NCBI GenBank assembly: GCA_002439085.1
Contig: DJSW01000018.1
Coordinates: forward strand, 62,001-126,000
Origin: Alphaproteobacteria bacterium UBA6324
GTDB taxonomy: Bacteria > Pseudomonadota > Alphaproteobacteria > CAAGCB01 > CAG-977
Length of the DNA: 64,000 nt
Reading direction: 5' to 3'
The notes under the pieces were generated by a model that was not told the origin of the DNA, made no database searches, and saw nothing but the letters and a program-made list of their open reading frames with translations. Shown one piece after another: positions 32,811 through 42,544 of this stretch. Both the position numbers and the translations under genes were made by a program. The first letter of the stretch is position 1. The number at the start of each line of letters is the position of its first letter.

Positions 32811-35800
32811 TCATTGTTTTGCATTGTTTTCCGTCGCGATTTCCGCCATTTTCGCCATCAGTTTCCGCATCCCTTTGATCCGGTCTTTCGCCACGTCCCA
32901 AACGCGTTTGTAAACGATTTTTTGGTCGGGGCGCAACTTTGCCGCACCGTTGTTCTGCGCTATGAATTTAACAAGTCCGGCCGGATTTGGAAAGACATTA
33001 TTTCGCAAAGTGATGACCGCGCCTTTGGGCCCAGCCTCGATCTTTTCGACGTTGGCTTTACGGCACAAGGTTTTGATCGCGATGATTTCCAGCAGGTTTT
33101 CGACTTCGGGCGGCAAAGCGCCGAAACGGTCGGTCATTTCCGCGGCGAAAGATTCGATTTCGCCGACCTCCGTCATTTCGGCCAGCCGTTTGTACAACCC
33201 CATGCGAATGCCCAGATCGCGCACATACGTTTCGGGAATCAAAACCGGCATTCCCGCGTTGATTTGCGGCGACCAGCCTTGTTCCGCCGCGTCGTCGTCC
33301 GAACCGCCGTTTCTGGCTTCGGCGACGGCCTCTTCCAGCATTTTCTGGTACAGCTCGACACCGACTTCTTTGATATGGCCGGACTGTTCCTCGCCCAACA
33401 GGTTGCCCGCGCCGCGAATATCCAGATCGTAACTGGCCAGCGTGAACCCCGCCCCCAGCGTGTCCAGTTTCTGCATGACTTCCATGCGTTTCAAGGCGGT
33501 CTTGCCGACTTTCTGCCCCGCGGGCAGCGTCAGATAAGCGTATCCGCGCGTTTTGCCGCGCCCGACGCGCCCGCGCAGCTGGTAAAGCTGCGCCAACCCG
33601 AACATATCCGCGCGGTGGATGATCATCGTGTTGACCGACGGCATATCCAACCCCGATTCAATGATCGTCGTTGACAGCAGAACGTCGTATTTTTTATCGG
33701 CGAAAGCGGTCATGATGTCTTCCAATTCCTTGGGCGTCATGCGGCCGTGCGCGGCGACGACCTTGATTTCCGGCACAAGGACTTTCAGCTTTTTCATCAC
33801 CTCGTCCATATCGGAAATGCGCGGGCAAACGTAGAAAGTCTGGCCGCCGCGCATCCGTTCGCGCATCAACGCTTCGCGGATGATGACGGGGTCGAACGGC
33901 AAAACGAACGTCCGCACCGCCAACCGGTCAACGGGCGGCGTGGCGATGACGCTCAGTTCCCGAACGCCGGTCAGCGCCATTTGCAACGTGCGAGGAATGG
34001 GCGTCGCCGTCAGCGTCAGCACATGGACGTTCGCGCGCAACTGTTTCAGCCGTTCCTTGTGCGCGACGCCGAAATGCTGCTCCTCGTCCACGATCAGCAG
34101 GCCCAAGTTTTTAAACGTCAGCGTTTTCGCCAGCAAAGCGTGCGTGCCGACCACGATGTCAACGGAACCCTCGGCCAGCTCTTTTTTGATTTGCGCCGCC
34201 TGCTTCGCCCCCGTCAGGCGCGACAGCTGGGCAACCCGCAGCGGAAAGCCGGAAAGCCGCGTGACAAAGGTTTCGTAATGCTGACGCGCCAGCAACGTTG
34301 TCGGCACGACGACGGCGACCTGAACACCGTTCATCGCGGCGACGAAAGCGGCGCGCAGGGCGACCTCGGTTTTGCCGAACCCGACATCCCCGCAGACCAA
34401 CCGGTCCATTGGGCGGCCTTTGGTCAAATCGGCCAGAACGTCGTTGATGCTTTTTTCCTGATCCTCGGTTTCCGTATAGGGGAAACGGGCGCAAAAATCG
34501 TCATAGACGCCGACGGAAACGGGCAGAACGTCGGCCTTTTTCAAATAGCGTTCCGCCGCGACTTTGATCAAAGCGTCCGCCATGTCGCGGATGCGCTTTT
34601 TCAGCTTGGCTTTGCGCGCCTGCCACGCCGCGCCGCCCAGCTTGTCCAGCAAAACGCCCGCCTGTTCCGAACCGTAGCGGGACAGCACTTCGATGTTTTC
34701 GACGGGAACGAACAGCTTGTCGTCGTCGGCGTACACCAAACACACGCAATCGTGGGGCGCGCCGCCGACCTGCAAAGTCGTCAGCCCGCTGTACCGCCCG
34801 ATGCCGTGGTCGATATGCACGACCAGATCGCCCTCGTTCAGCGCGGAAACGTCGGAAATGAATTGGTCGCCGCGCTTTTTGCGCTTGACGGAACGGATCA
34901 GCCGGTCGCCCAGAATGTCGGATTCCGAAACGACCGTGACATCGCCCATGCGGAATCCCTGATCCAGCGGCAAAACGGCGAAAGGCGTTCCGTCCTTTGT
35001 TTTCAACGCCTGATCCCACGTGTCAACCTCTGTCGCGACGACGGCGCGCTCCTTTAACAAAGAAATCAGCCTCGCCCTCGAACCGTTTGAAAATCCACAT
35101 AAAATGACGTGACGCTTTTTCTGACGCTCGGCGACGATGAACTTGCGCACCTCGTCATAAACGTCGGTGTCCGGCACGGCGCGTTCGGCGGAAAAGTCCC
35201 TGCCCGCGCGGCCGCCCGCATCGACGACATCCACATCGGTTTTCATTTCCGGCGCGGCAAACGGAAACGACCGGTAAACCGCCCGCCCCGTCAACAGCCG
35301 GTCGAATTCCGCCCTGTCCATAAACATCCGTTCGACCGGAACGGGGTGATAGACCATGCCGCCTTCGGACAGGCCGTTTTGCTCGGCTTCCTTGCGCGCC
35401 TGATAAAACTCGCCAATCTGTTCGATGCGGGAATCAACCGCCTCGTCCGCCTGATAATCCAGCGAAACGACAGCATCCGGCACAAAAGCGAACAAAGTGT
35501 CCATTCCGTCGTGGAACAAAGGCAACCAGTGTTCCATGCCGACGAACCGCCGCCCTTCGGACACGCTTTCATACAAAACGTCTTTTGCGCCCATGCCGAA
35601 CAGCTCGCGGTAATTCGTGCGGAAACGGGACACCGCCGCCGCGTCCAAAGCGACTTCGCTGACGGGTTTGAAGACGAAACGGTCGATTTTCCCCGTCGTT
35701 CTTTGAGTCATGGGATCGAACGTGCGGATCGTTTCCAGCTCGTCCCCGAACAAATCGAGGCGCAAAGGCTCCGGCGTTCCGGGGGCGAACACGTCGATGA

Positions 35801-36287
35801 TGCCCCCGCGCACGGCGTATTCGCCGGGTTCCATCACCTGTTCGGTGCGCTGATAGCCATTCTTTTCCAGAAAAGCGTGAAAAGCCTGTTCGTCAAAGGT
35901 TTTGCCCGCTTCGGCGGTCAGCGAGGCTTTGAAAAAATCGAACGGCGGGACGCGCTGCAAAACGGCGTTGGCGGTCGTGACGACCAACCGCGGGGCTTTG
36001 CCCTTTCCCGCGTGCAGCCGTGACAGCGTTTCCAACCGCCGCGCCACGACGTCCGTGTTCGGCGACACGCGGTCATACGGCACGGTGTCCCACGCGGGAA
36101 AAGCCAGAACGTCCAGATCGGGCGCGAAAAACGCCAACCGGTCGATCAGCGCGGACAAATGCGTGTCGTCGCGGCAAATGTGCAGAACGTCGCCCGTTTG
36201 CCGCGCCATTTCCGCCAAAACCAAAGCCGCGGCGTTGTCGGGAACGCCGGCCAGCAGATGCTTTTCGGGATTTTTAGAAAACTTCAT
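32811..36287 (-). CDS. mfd: Transcription-repair coupling factor
   Basis: This 1158-residue ATP-dependent translocase removes stalled RNA polymerase and recruits UvrA. It has a UvrB-like N-terminal part (GVPDNAAALVLAEMARQTGD...), the RNA-polymerase-interacting domain (LVHIDHGIGRYSGL-type VVHIDHGIGRYSGLTTLQVG), and RecG-like motor motifs: GDVGFGKTEVALRAAFVA (Walker A), DEEQ-type IVDEEQHFGVAHKE, and TATPIPRTLQMAL. ATG 36287 is chosen over an upstream ORF start because GGAG precedes it. recG diverges from it, and the sdhE gene that often sits beside this pair is absent. Confidence 0.96.
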   Translation of the reverse strand: MKFSKNPEKHLLAGVPDNAAALVLAEMARQTGDVLHICRDDTHLSALIDRLAFFAPDLDVLAFPAWDTVPYDRVSPNTDVVARRLETLSRLHAGKGKAPRLVVTTANAVLQRVPPFDFFKASLTAEAGKTFDEQAFHAFLEKNGYQRTEQVMEPGEYAVRGGIIDVFAPGTPEPLRLDLFGDELETIRTFDPMTQRTTGKIDRFVFKPVSEVALDAAAVSRFRTNYRELFGMGAKDVLYESVSEGRRFVGMEHWLPLFHDGMDTLFAFVPDAVVSLDYQADEAVDSRIEQIGEFYQARKEAEQNGLSEGGMVYHPVPVERMFMDRAEFDRLLTGRAVYRSFPFAAPEMKTDVDVVDAGGRAGRDFSAERAVPDTDVYDEVRKFIVAERQKKRHVILCGFSNGSRARLISLLKERAVVATEVDTWDQALKTKDGTPFAVLPLDQGFRMGDVTVVSESDILGDRLIRSVKRKKRGDQFISDVSALNEGDLVVHIDHGIGRYSGLTTLQVGGAPHDCVCLVYADDDKLFVPVENIEVLSRYGSEQAGVLLDKLGGAAWQARKAKLKKRIRDMADALIKVAAERYLKKADVLPVSVGVYDDFCARFPYTETEDQEKSINDVLADLTKGRPMDRLVCGDVGFGKTEVALRAAFVAAMNGVQVAVVVPTTLLARQHYETFVTRLSGFPLRVAQLSRLTGAKQAAQIKKELAEGSVDIVVGTHALLAKTLTFKNLGLLIVDEEQHFGVAHKERLKQLRANVHVLTLTATPIPRTLQMALTGVRELSVIATPPVDRLAVRTFVLPFDPVIIREALMRERMRGGQTFYVCPRISDMDEVMKKLKVLVPEIKVVAAHGRMTPKELEDIMTAFADKKYDVLLSTTIIESGLDMPSVNTMIIHRADMFGLAQLYQLRGRVGRGKTRGYAYLTLPAGQKVGKTALKRMEVMQKLDTLGAGFTLASYDLDIRGAGNLLGEEQSGHIKEVGVELYQKMLEEAVAEARNGGSDDDAAEQGWSPQINAGMPVLIPETYVRDLGIRMGLYKRLAEMTEVGEIESFAAEMTDRFGALPPEVENLLEIIAIKTLCRKANVEKIEAGPKGAVITLRNNVFPNPAGLVKFIAQNNGAAKLRPDQKIVYKRVWDVAKDRIKGMRKLMAKMAEIATENNAKQ

Positions 36288-36365
36288 TTTAAACTTGCTC
36301 CGTATCACAAGATAAATACAATAGGACAAAAAGAAAATCACCTTTTATTTTTCAGGAATCCGTCG

Positions 36366-38456
36366 ATGCGCCCCGAAATTCTGTTTCCCTTTTTCGCCCC
36401 GTTGGACAGTTTGCCGGGGATCGGCAAAAAAACGGCGGTTTTGTGCGAAAAGCTATGCGGATCGACGGTCGCGGATTTGTTGTTTCACATGCCGACGGGG
36501 TACATCGACCGCCGAATGAAAACGAAAATCGCCGACGCGCCCGAAAACGCCGTCGTCACGATCGAAGTCGAAGCCGTCCGCCACATCGCCCCCGCCACGC
36601 GCAAAAGCCCCTACCGCGTCGTTTGCCGCGACGACACGGGGACGATCACGGTTATTTTCTTTCACGCTTTCGGCAATTATCCGGCGCAAGTCCTGCCCGT
36701 CGGGGAACGCCGTTTCATCAGCGGCAAAGTCGAACGGTTCGGCGCGGGAAACGCGCAAATTCAAATGCCGCACCCCGATTATATCGTTTCCGAAACGGAA
36801 TTTGACAAAATCCCGCAAATCGAGTGCGTTTACCCCCTGACGGCGGGGCTTTCCGGCAAAATTTTGAACAAAGCCGTTCGTACCGCTATCGAAAAGATGC
36901 CCGTTCTGCCTGATTGGCAAGACCCCGCCATGACCAAACGCGAACACTGGCCGGATTTTCAAACCGCGCTGAAAACCGTTCATTTTCCGCAAACCGACGC
37001 CGATTTGCAAAATGCGCGGCCGGCGAAACAGCGGCTGGCCTATGACGAATTGCTGGCAAACCAGCTGGCTTTGGCGTTGGTTCGCCGCGATTTGCGCCGC
37101 GTCGCGGGACGTTCGATTCACGGCGACGGCCGGATAAGAAAAGCGGTGCTTGACGCTTTACCGTTTTCATTAACTGGCGCGCAAATCCGCGTGTTAAAGG
37201 AAATCAACGCGGACATGGATTCGCCGCTGCGAATGTTGCGGCTGGTTCAAGGCGACGTCGGGTCGGGCAAAACGATGGTTGCGCTGTTTTCGATGCTGAA
37301 CGCGGTCGAAACGGGGGCGCAGGCGGCGTTGATGGCGCCGACGGACATTCTGGCGAACCAGCATTTCAATTCGATATCGAAAAACGCGGCGGCGGGCGGC
37401 GTGAACGTCGTTCTGCTGACCGGCCGCGACAAAGGCAAAAGGCGGCAAGAGATTTTGGATCAAATCGCATCGGGCGCGGCGCAGATCGTCATCGGGACGC
37501 ACGCCTTGTTTTCCGACGATGTCGTGTTCAAAGACCTTGCCCTGACCGTGATTGACGAACAACACAAATTCGGGGTGCATCAACGCTTGAAACTGTCGGA
37601 AAAAGGGTGCAACGCGGATATGTTGGTGATGACGGCGACACCGATCCCTCGCACGCTTGCCCTCACCTATTACGGCGACATGGAAACGTCGCAGATCGAC
37701 GAATTGCCGCCGGGGCGCAAACCGATTGCGACGCGCGTCCTGCCCGCGCAAAGGCTGGACGAGGTCGCCGCCGCTCTGCGCCGCACGTTGGCGGACGGCA
37801 ACAAAGTGTACTGGGTCTGCCCGCTGGTCGAGGAAAGCGAGAAAATCGACCTTGCCGCGGCCGAGGAACGGTTTGAATACCTGAACCGCCTGTTCCCGAA
37901 CCGCGTCGGATTGGCGCACGGCAAGATGAAAGGCGCGGAAAAGGACGCGGTCATGCAAAAATTCGCGGGCAAGGAATTGGACATTCTGGTCGCGACGACG
38001 GTGATCGAAGTCGGCGTTGACGTTCCGGCCGCGACCGTCATGGTGATCGAACACGCGGAACGGTTCGGGTTGGCGCAGCTGCACCAACTGCGGGGGCGCA
38101 TCGGGCGCGGGGATCGGGCGTCAACGTGTTTGCTGCTGTATGCCGATCCGCTGGGTCAAACGGCGAAATCGCGGTTGACGGCGATGCGGGAAACGCAGGA
38201 CGGGTTTAAAATCGCCGAAGAGGATTTGACCCTGCGCGGCGCGGGCGAAGTGCTGGGAACGAAACAAAGCGGCGTTCAGGAATTCAAAATTGCCGATCTG
38301 GCGACCGACCGCGATTTGCTGACCATGGCGCAAAACGACGCCAAGTATATCCTGAACATCGACCCCGAATTGAAAACGGAACGGGGCAAGGCGTTGCGGG
38401 TGCTGTTGTACCTGTTCGGCAAGGACGAAGCCGTCAAAACCCTGAAAGCCGGATGA
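36366..38456 (+). CDS. recG: ATP-dependent DNA helicase RecG
   Basis: This 696-residue helicase remodels stalled forks and Holliday junctions. The N-terminal wedge region starts MRPEILFPFFAPLDSLPGIG, with an OB-fold. The motor has Walker A GDVGSGKTMVALFSML, motif II LTVIDEQHKFGVHQRL, TATPIPRTLALTYYGDMETS, and QLRGRIGRG. The ATG at 36366 has AGGA 9 bases upstream; the preceding in-frame codons are the antisense shadow of mfd. Its length is normal for alphaproteobacterial RecG. Confidence 0.95.
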   Translation: MRPEILFPFFAPLDSLPGIGKKTAVLCEKLCGSTVADLLFHMPTGYIDRRMKTKIADAPENAVVTIEVEAVRHIAPATRKSPYRVVCRDDTGTITVIFFHAFGNYPAQVLPVGERRFISGKVERFGAGNAQIQMPHPDYIVSETEFDKIPQIECVYPLTAGLSGKILNKAVRTAIEKMPVLPDWQDPAMTKREHWPDFQTALKTVHFPQTDADLQNARPAKQRLAYDELLANQLALALVRRDLRRVAGRSIHGDGRIRKAVLDALPFSLTGAQIRVLKEINADMDSPLRMLRLVQGDVGSGKTMVALFSMLNAVETGAQAALMAPTDILANQHFNSISKNAAAGGVNVVLLTGRDKGKRRQEILDQIASGAAQIVIGTHALFSDDVVFKDLALTVIDEQHKFGVHQRLKLSEKGCNADMLVMTATPIPRTLALTYYGDMETSQIDELPPGRKPIATRVLPAQRLDEVAAALRRTLADGNKVYWVCPLVEESEKIDLAAAEERFEYLNRLFPNRVGLAHGKMKGAEKDAVMQKFAGKELDILVATTVIEVGVDVPAATVMVIEHAERFGLAQLHQLRGRIGRGDRASTCLLLYADPLGQTAKSRLTAMRETQDGFKIAEEDLTLRGAGEVLGTKQSGVQEFKIADLATDRDLLTMAQNDAKYILNIDPELKTERGKALRVLLYLFGKDEAVKTLKAG

Positions 38457-38474
38457 AAAAACATCAAAAAACGC

Positions 38475-38503
38475 TTGATTCGCGTCAAAAAAACGTGTAA
38501 AAG
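38475..38503 (+). promoter_or_regulatory. Predicted promoter ahead of the 15-residue micro-ORF
   Basis: TTGATT at 38475-38480 and TAAAAG at 38498-38503 are separated by exactly 17 bases. They lie between recG and a micro-ORF with its own ribosome binding site and terminator. Confidence 0.5.
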
Positions 38504-38535
38504 CATACCGTCAACAAAATTTGGAGGTTTCTGTT

Positions 38536-38583
38536 ATGACGATTGATTTCGCCGGCGAATTTATCCCTTACATTCGTATGTAA
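38536..38583 (+). CDS. 15-residue micro-ORF (MTIDFAGEFIPYIRM)
   Basis: The ORF begins at 38536 and ends with TAA at 38581-38583, encoding MTIDFAGEFIPYIRM. TTGGAGG at 38521-38527 is a near-perfect ribosome binding site 8 bases from the ATG, a promoter-like pair lies at 38475-38503, and a strong terminator starts 13 bases after the stop. The three together predict a ~110-base transcript dedicated to this ORF. It has no run of one amino acid, so a classic attenuator is unlikely. It could be a secreted or regulatory peptide, or part of a small RNA. I know no homologue. Confidence 0.45.
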   Translation: MTIDFAGEFIPYIRM

Positions 38584-38595
38584 TGACAGCGATCG

Positions 38596-38621
38596 AAAGC
38601 CCCGCAAACGCGGGGCTTTTT
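38596..38621 (+). terminator. Intrinsic terminator after the micro-ORF
   Basis: A perfect 10-bp stem (aaagccccgc / gcggggcttt) with an AAAC loop and a TTTTTC tail. Confidence 0.92.
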
Positions 38622-38734
38622 CATTTTCCGGTTTGTTTCCGGCATTCCCCTCCCCGCCCGCACGGACGGCGCGCCCCGATATTTTCCGGCAGTGCGAAAT
38701 GTTACAAAAATATTAAAATATCCTTAAAAAACGA

Positions 38735-38762
38735 TTGCATATCCATTCAAACGGTGTATGAG
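38735..38762 (+). promoter_or_regulatory. Predicted promoter of the autotransporter gene
   Basis: TTGCAT at 38735-38740 and TATGAG at 38757-38762 are separated by 16 bases, 41 bases before the ATG. Together with the upstream terminator it makes the autotransporter an independent unit. Confidence 0.45.
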
Positions 38763-38803
38763 TGGATAACACTTTGTTTTTCTTTGCAGGAGGGGGAAAA
38801 TCC

Positions 38804-41800
38804 ATGCGCGTTGTCACGAAACACGGCCTGTCCGTTTTGAACCGCCGCTATCAATCCGTTTTAATCAAATGCCTGTTGGCGGGAATGGTGTTTTTGCCGC
38901 ACACGGCGAACGCTTATTTAAATTTCGATCCGAAAACCGGAATACTAAAGGTGGATCAAAATTCGACGCTTGATAACTCCTACTCTGTCAATGAAATCGC
39001 GTTCGATGCATCCGAAAAGTTTGTTTTGGACGGCAAGAACAATTCCCTGGTCGCCGGCAACGATTCCATAAAAATTTCTGGAAACGGCATACTGAAAGAC
39101 ATTGTAATGACCGGAACAGTCACCGGCGCAGGCGACAACACGGCGACCGTCGCCGGATATGTCACGTTCAACACGGCGGTTTCAAACATTAACCTTAATA
39201 TTGGGGACGGTGCAAATCTCATTATGAACGGCACGATGCAGGGCGGCGCGTTGACTGGATCGGCGTCGTTATCAAATGTTTCTAATGGAATTTTTGATAA
39301 CGTAGATGTTAGTAAATTCCTCGGCACCACCTGGGATGCACATTTTAAAAACAGCAACACCTTTTCCCTTGGCAACAAAGACGCCGGTAGCAGTATGAAA
39401 TACGGCAATAATGTGTATATCTACGCCAAACAAATCACCGGATACTACCATGGATACTACAATCCCAACAACGCCGCCAACGAATTCAACTCCGGATACA
39501 ACCTGTATTTAAAGAACTACGAAAACACCGCCGCCGGCACATGGCTTCTGAACAACGAAACCGTTTCCCTGAAAGGCGGCAAAATCGAAGGAAATCTGAA
39601 CGGCGGCAGCCTGCGCCTTTTCGATGAAAATTCGCGGTTCAGCGGCGAATTGACGAATGTCAAAATCTATATCGAAAACGCGGACTACACCTGGAACGAC
39701 AATATACAAATCGCCTCAACGTCATCTGGCAACCAATTTTACATCGGCGATCTCAGCGGTTCCGAACAACGCGTTTTCAATATGAACGCGGACCTTACCT
39801 TGGATGAAACATCTGTTGTGTTCACCCGTTATGCAACCGTCAAAGGGAACAATAAAACCATAACGACCCGATTCTTGCACGTGACTGAAAACAGCCAATT
39901 CAACAATGTTACAATCAAATTTGACGACAATCTTGACGTGACGGGGGGGGGGACGCCGAACTTGGTTAACTCCACTCTATGGGCAGGCGAAAGCCTTGCA
40001 ACAGGCAATCTTAACACAACCAATTCAACGTTGCACGCACGGAAGCAAATCACCGCAGGCGACATCAACGTGACCGGCACATTGACCGTTGATATGATAA
40101 ATGCGAGCACTTTTTCTGCCAACAGCATTACGGGCGCGGACGGGGCGACGGTTCGTTTTCAGAGCTCCCAAGTGAACTTGAATTCAACAGACACTCTGAA
40201 AATCTCGAATGTTTTACTGGATTTTGCGAATACGGATGCCTTTGTTGGTTCTGCCGTTTTTACGAATACTCGAATGCAGACGAAGCTGGTGGATGACAGC
40301 TCTATCAGGTTTGGCGATGCCTCGTTTAACGGAAACAACACCATAACAGCCAACGGTATTTCGGCGGTGGGATCGCTCACCGTTTCAAACGGCGGCAGTC
40401 TGACGGTGAAAAATCTGGACGGCACGGGCAACGGTTTGCTGAACGGGAATTTGAACCTGTACGGTCATTTCACGGGCGATATGCAGGGGGACATAAAAGT
40501 CTCAACCAACCACGACTGGTCTTTCAACGGAAAATTCAACGGCAATATTGAAGCGGTATTCAAAGACAGCGTTCTTGATACGACCAGTTTGAAATTGGCG
40601 CAAGACTCGGCAATCGGCAGTCTGACGTTGGAGAGATCCTATGATTCCAAATCCGCAGATGTTATCGTTAATTCCGACCTTGCGGTTTCAAATTTGATTT
40701 TTAACAATAAGAGAGAGCAATCCTCGTCAGATCCTGAAAACGCCGGAAAGATCACCGGAACGGGAACGTTGAAAGTGGATAAAGTTACCGTAAACCGTGT
40801 GGCAAATGTAGTATCGGAAAATCAAAATGTTTATTTCGATGGAATCAGCATCGCCGCGTTGAATGACAACTTGGTTTTTGACGGGGCTTCCTCCTCCCGC
40901 TATGATTTTACGAACAACGCGATTTCCGCGGGGAACAACATTGTGTTCAGCCAGAATGCCACTTTCAACGGCAATTCGTCGTTGACTGCGTACCACATCA
41001 AGGCGGAAGACGATTTGGTCATCAACGGCACCCTGACGCTGAACGGATCGCTGGAAGCGAACAACATCACGGGCGGGACGTTGAATGTCATCCTCCCCTC
41101 CGCCGGCGCGGAAGGAAAGCTCGTGTCCGCCAAAACGGTTGACAATGTCAAGCTGACGCTGAATTTGAAAAACGTTAACAACAAAGAAAAGACGCAGAGA
41201 TACTACCTGACCGACAACAGCAGCTTCACCCTTTCCGGCAGCTATGGAAAATACGCGTTTTCCGACGAATCTTTCACGTTGGAAGAATGGAAAGCCAACA
41301 AAAGCTATTACCAGCTGTCCGAAGCGTGGGATCGCATCAAAATGGGTATGGACGCCATAAACAAACCCGGCTATTTGTGGATATTAAAGGTTGCGGGCGG
41401 TGCGGAAAGCGCGATCAACGACCTGCGCATGGCGGGGATTTACGTTTCCCCGACAGAGGAAAACGCGTCCAAAATCCTTGACCTGATCAACGACAACCCG
41501 TTCGCCGACCGGCTGACCGATTTGCTGGACAGCGGCGACGCCGGTTTGCAAAAGCAGGCTTTGCGCGAAATCGCCCCGACGGACGCGGCTTCCTCCGCCT
41601 TTAAAACGGCGAAAAGCGCGGCGAGCGCCGTCATGAACGCCGTTTCCGGCCGGCTGGGCGGAGCTTCGGACGTTTCCGGCCGTTCGGGCGGCGACCTGAC
41701 CGCCGGCGAATCCGCCGCATGGGCGCAGGGACTGTTCAACCGCGCCAAAATGACGGGCGGCGACGGGTTCACGTCCGGCACGGCGGGATTTTCGGCGGGC

Positions 41801-42475
41801 GTCGAAACGAACTTGACCGACGAAATCAAAGCCGGCTTCGGCTACGCGTTCGCTTCAACGGACATTAAAACGGACCGTTCCAAAACCGACGCGGACACGC
41901 ACACAGGCTTTGTATATGGCGAATACGCGCCCGACGCGCTGTACGTCAACGCGATGCTGGGGTACGGCCGTTCCGATTACGACGACAAAGCCAAGTTGTC
42001 CGGCATGAAAAATTCGTACAAAGCCGACACGTTTTCCGCACGGGTCGCGGCGGGGTACGACATGGGCATCCTGACGCCCGAAGCGGCTTTGCGCTTCACC
42101 GCCGTGCGTCAAAACGCCTATACGGACGAACTGGGCGCACGCGTTTCGGCCAAAAACCTGAACACGACGACGGCCGTTGTCGGCGCGAAAGCGGGCAAAG
42201 ACTTCGCCGCCGGCAAATACACCGTGTCGCCGGAAATGAAAGCCGCGCTGACTTACGATTTGGCGCGCCCGAACGAAAGTCGCATGGTCGCGCTGCCCGA
42301 CGGGTCGAGCTACGTCGCCGCGGGCGAACACCTGAACCGGCTGGGGGTTGAAGTCGGGGCGAAAGCCGCCGTCCGCCTGACGAACGAAATCGAATTGTCG
42401 CTGTCCTACGACGGCGCGTTCAAAGAACACTATCAGGATCACACCGGCCTGATCAACGTCAAGGTCGATTTCTGA
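38804..42475 (+). CDS. Type Va autotransporter with a low-complexity passenger domain
   Basis: This 1223-residue protein is exported and then inserted in the outer membrane. ATG 38804 has AGGAGGGGG directly upstream; the signal peptide region ends near HTANAY. The passenger (about 40-870) is rich in Asn, Thr, Ser and Gly with repeated beta-helix-like strands (NSTLDNSYSVNEIAFDASEK...). The C-terminal 12-strand autotransporter barrel runs from about residue 970 (AWAQGLFNRAKMTGGDGFTS) to the terminal VKVDF. Passenger codons are visibly more AT-rich than neighbouring genes, suggesting transfer or relaxed selection. An uninterrupted G10 run lies in the passenger (39943-39952). Adhesin or similar surface role is inferred. 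Confidence 0.92.
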   Translation: MRVVTKHGLSVLNRRYQSVLIKCLLAGMVFLPHTANAYLNFDPKTGILKVDQNSTLDNSYSVNEIAFDASEKFVLDGKNNSLVAGNDSIKISGNGILKDIVMTGTVTGAGDNTATVAGYVTFNTAVSNINLNIGDGANLIMNGTMQGGALTGSASLSNVSNGIFDNVDVSKFLGTTWDAHFKNSNTFSLGNKDAGSSMKYGNNVYIYAKQITGYYHGYYNPNNAANEFNSGYNLYLKNYENTAAGTWLLNNETVSLKGGKIEGNLNGGSLRLFDENSRFSGELTNVKIYIENADYTWNDNIQIASTSSGNQFYIGDLSGSEQRVFNMNADLTLDETSVVFTRYATVKGNNKTITTRFLHVTENSQFNNVTIKFDDNLDVTGGGTPNLVNSTLWAGESLATGNLNTTNSTLHARKQITAGDINVTGTLTVDMINASTFSANSITGADGATVRFQSSQVNLNSTDTLKISNVLLDFANTDAFVGSAVFTNTRMQTKLVDDSSIRFGDASFNGNNTITANGISAVGSLTVSNGGSLTVKNLDGTGNGLLNGNLNLYGHFTGDMQGDIKVSTNHDWSFNGKFNGNIEAVFKDSVLDTTSLKLAQDSAIGSLTLERSYDSKSADVIVNSDLAVSNLIFNNKREQSSSDPENAGKITGTGTLKVDKVTVNRVANVVSENQNVYFDGISIAALNDNLVFDGASSSRYDFTNNAISAGNNIVFSQNATFNGNSSLTAYHIKAEDDLVINGTLTLNGSLEANNITGGTLNVILPSAGAEGKLVSAKTVDNVKLTLNLKNVNNKEKTQRYYLTDNSSFTLSGSYGKYAFSDESFTLEEWKANKSYYQLSEAWDRIKMGMDAINKPGYLWILKVAGGAESAINDLRMAGIYVSPTEENASKILDLINDNPFADRLTDLLDSGDAGLQKQALREIAPTDAASSAFKTAKSAASAVMNAVSGRLGGASDVSGRSGGDLTAGESAAWAQGLFNRAKMTGGDGFTSGTAGFSAGVETNLTDEIKAGFGYAFASTDIKTDRSKTDADTHTGFVYGEYAPDALYVNAMLGYGRSDYDDKAKLSGMKNSYKADTFSARVAAGYDMGILTPEAALRFTAVRQNAYTDELGARVSAKNLNTTTAVVGAKAGKDFAAGKYTVSPEMKAALTYDLARPNESRMVALPDGSSYVAAGEHLNRLGVEVGAKAAVRLTNEIELSLSYDGAFKEHYQDHTGLINVKVDF
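39943..39952. repeat. Homopolymeric G10 tract inside the autotransporter passenger
   Basis: Ten consecutive G lie within the codons for DVTGGGTPNLV. In this window length the frame is open. Gain or loss of one G would shift the frame and remove the barrel, which makes this a candidate phase-variation tract. Confidence 0.9.
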
Positions 42476-42492
42476 TCGATCTCGCCCGATAC

Positions 42493-42530
42493 AAAAACGC
42501 CGCCCGATCATCACACCGGACGGCGTTTTG
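42493..42530. terminator. Intrinsic terminator between the autotransporter and the convergent lipoprotein
   Basis: The stem pairs aaaaacgccg with cggcgtttt around an 18-base loop, with A and T tracts on the two sides. Confidence 0.8.
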
Positions 42531-42544
42531 TTATGCCCGCGGCA

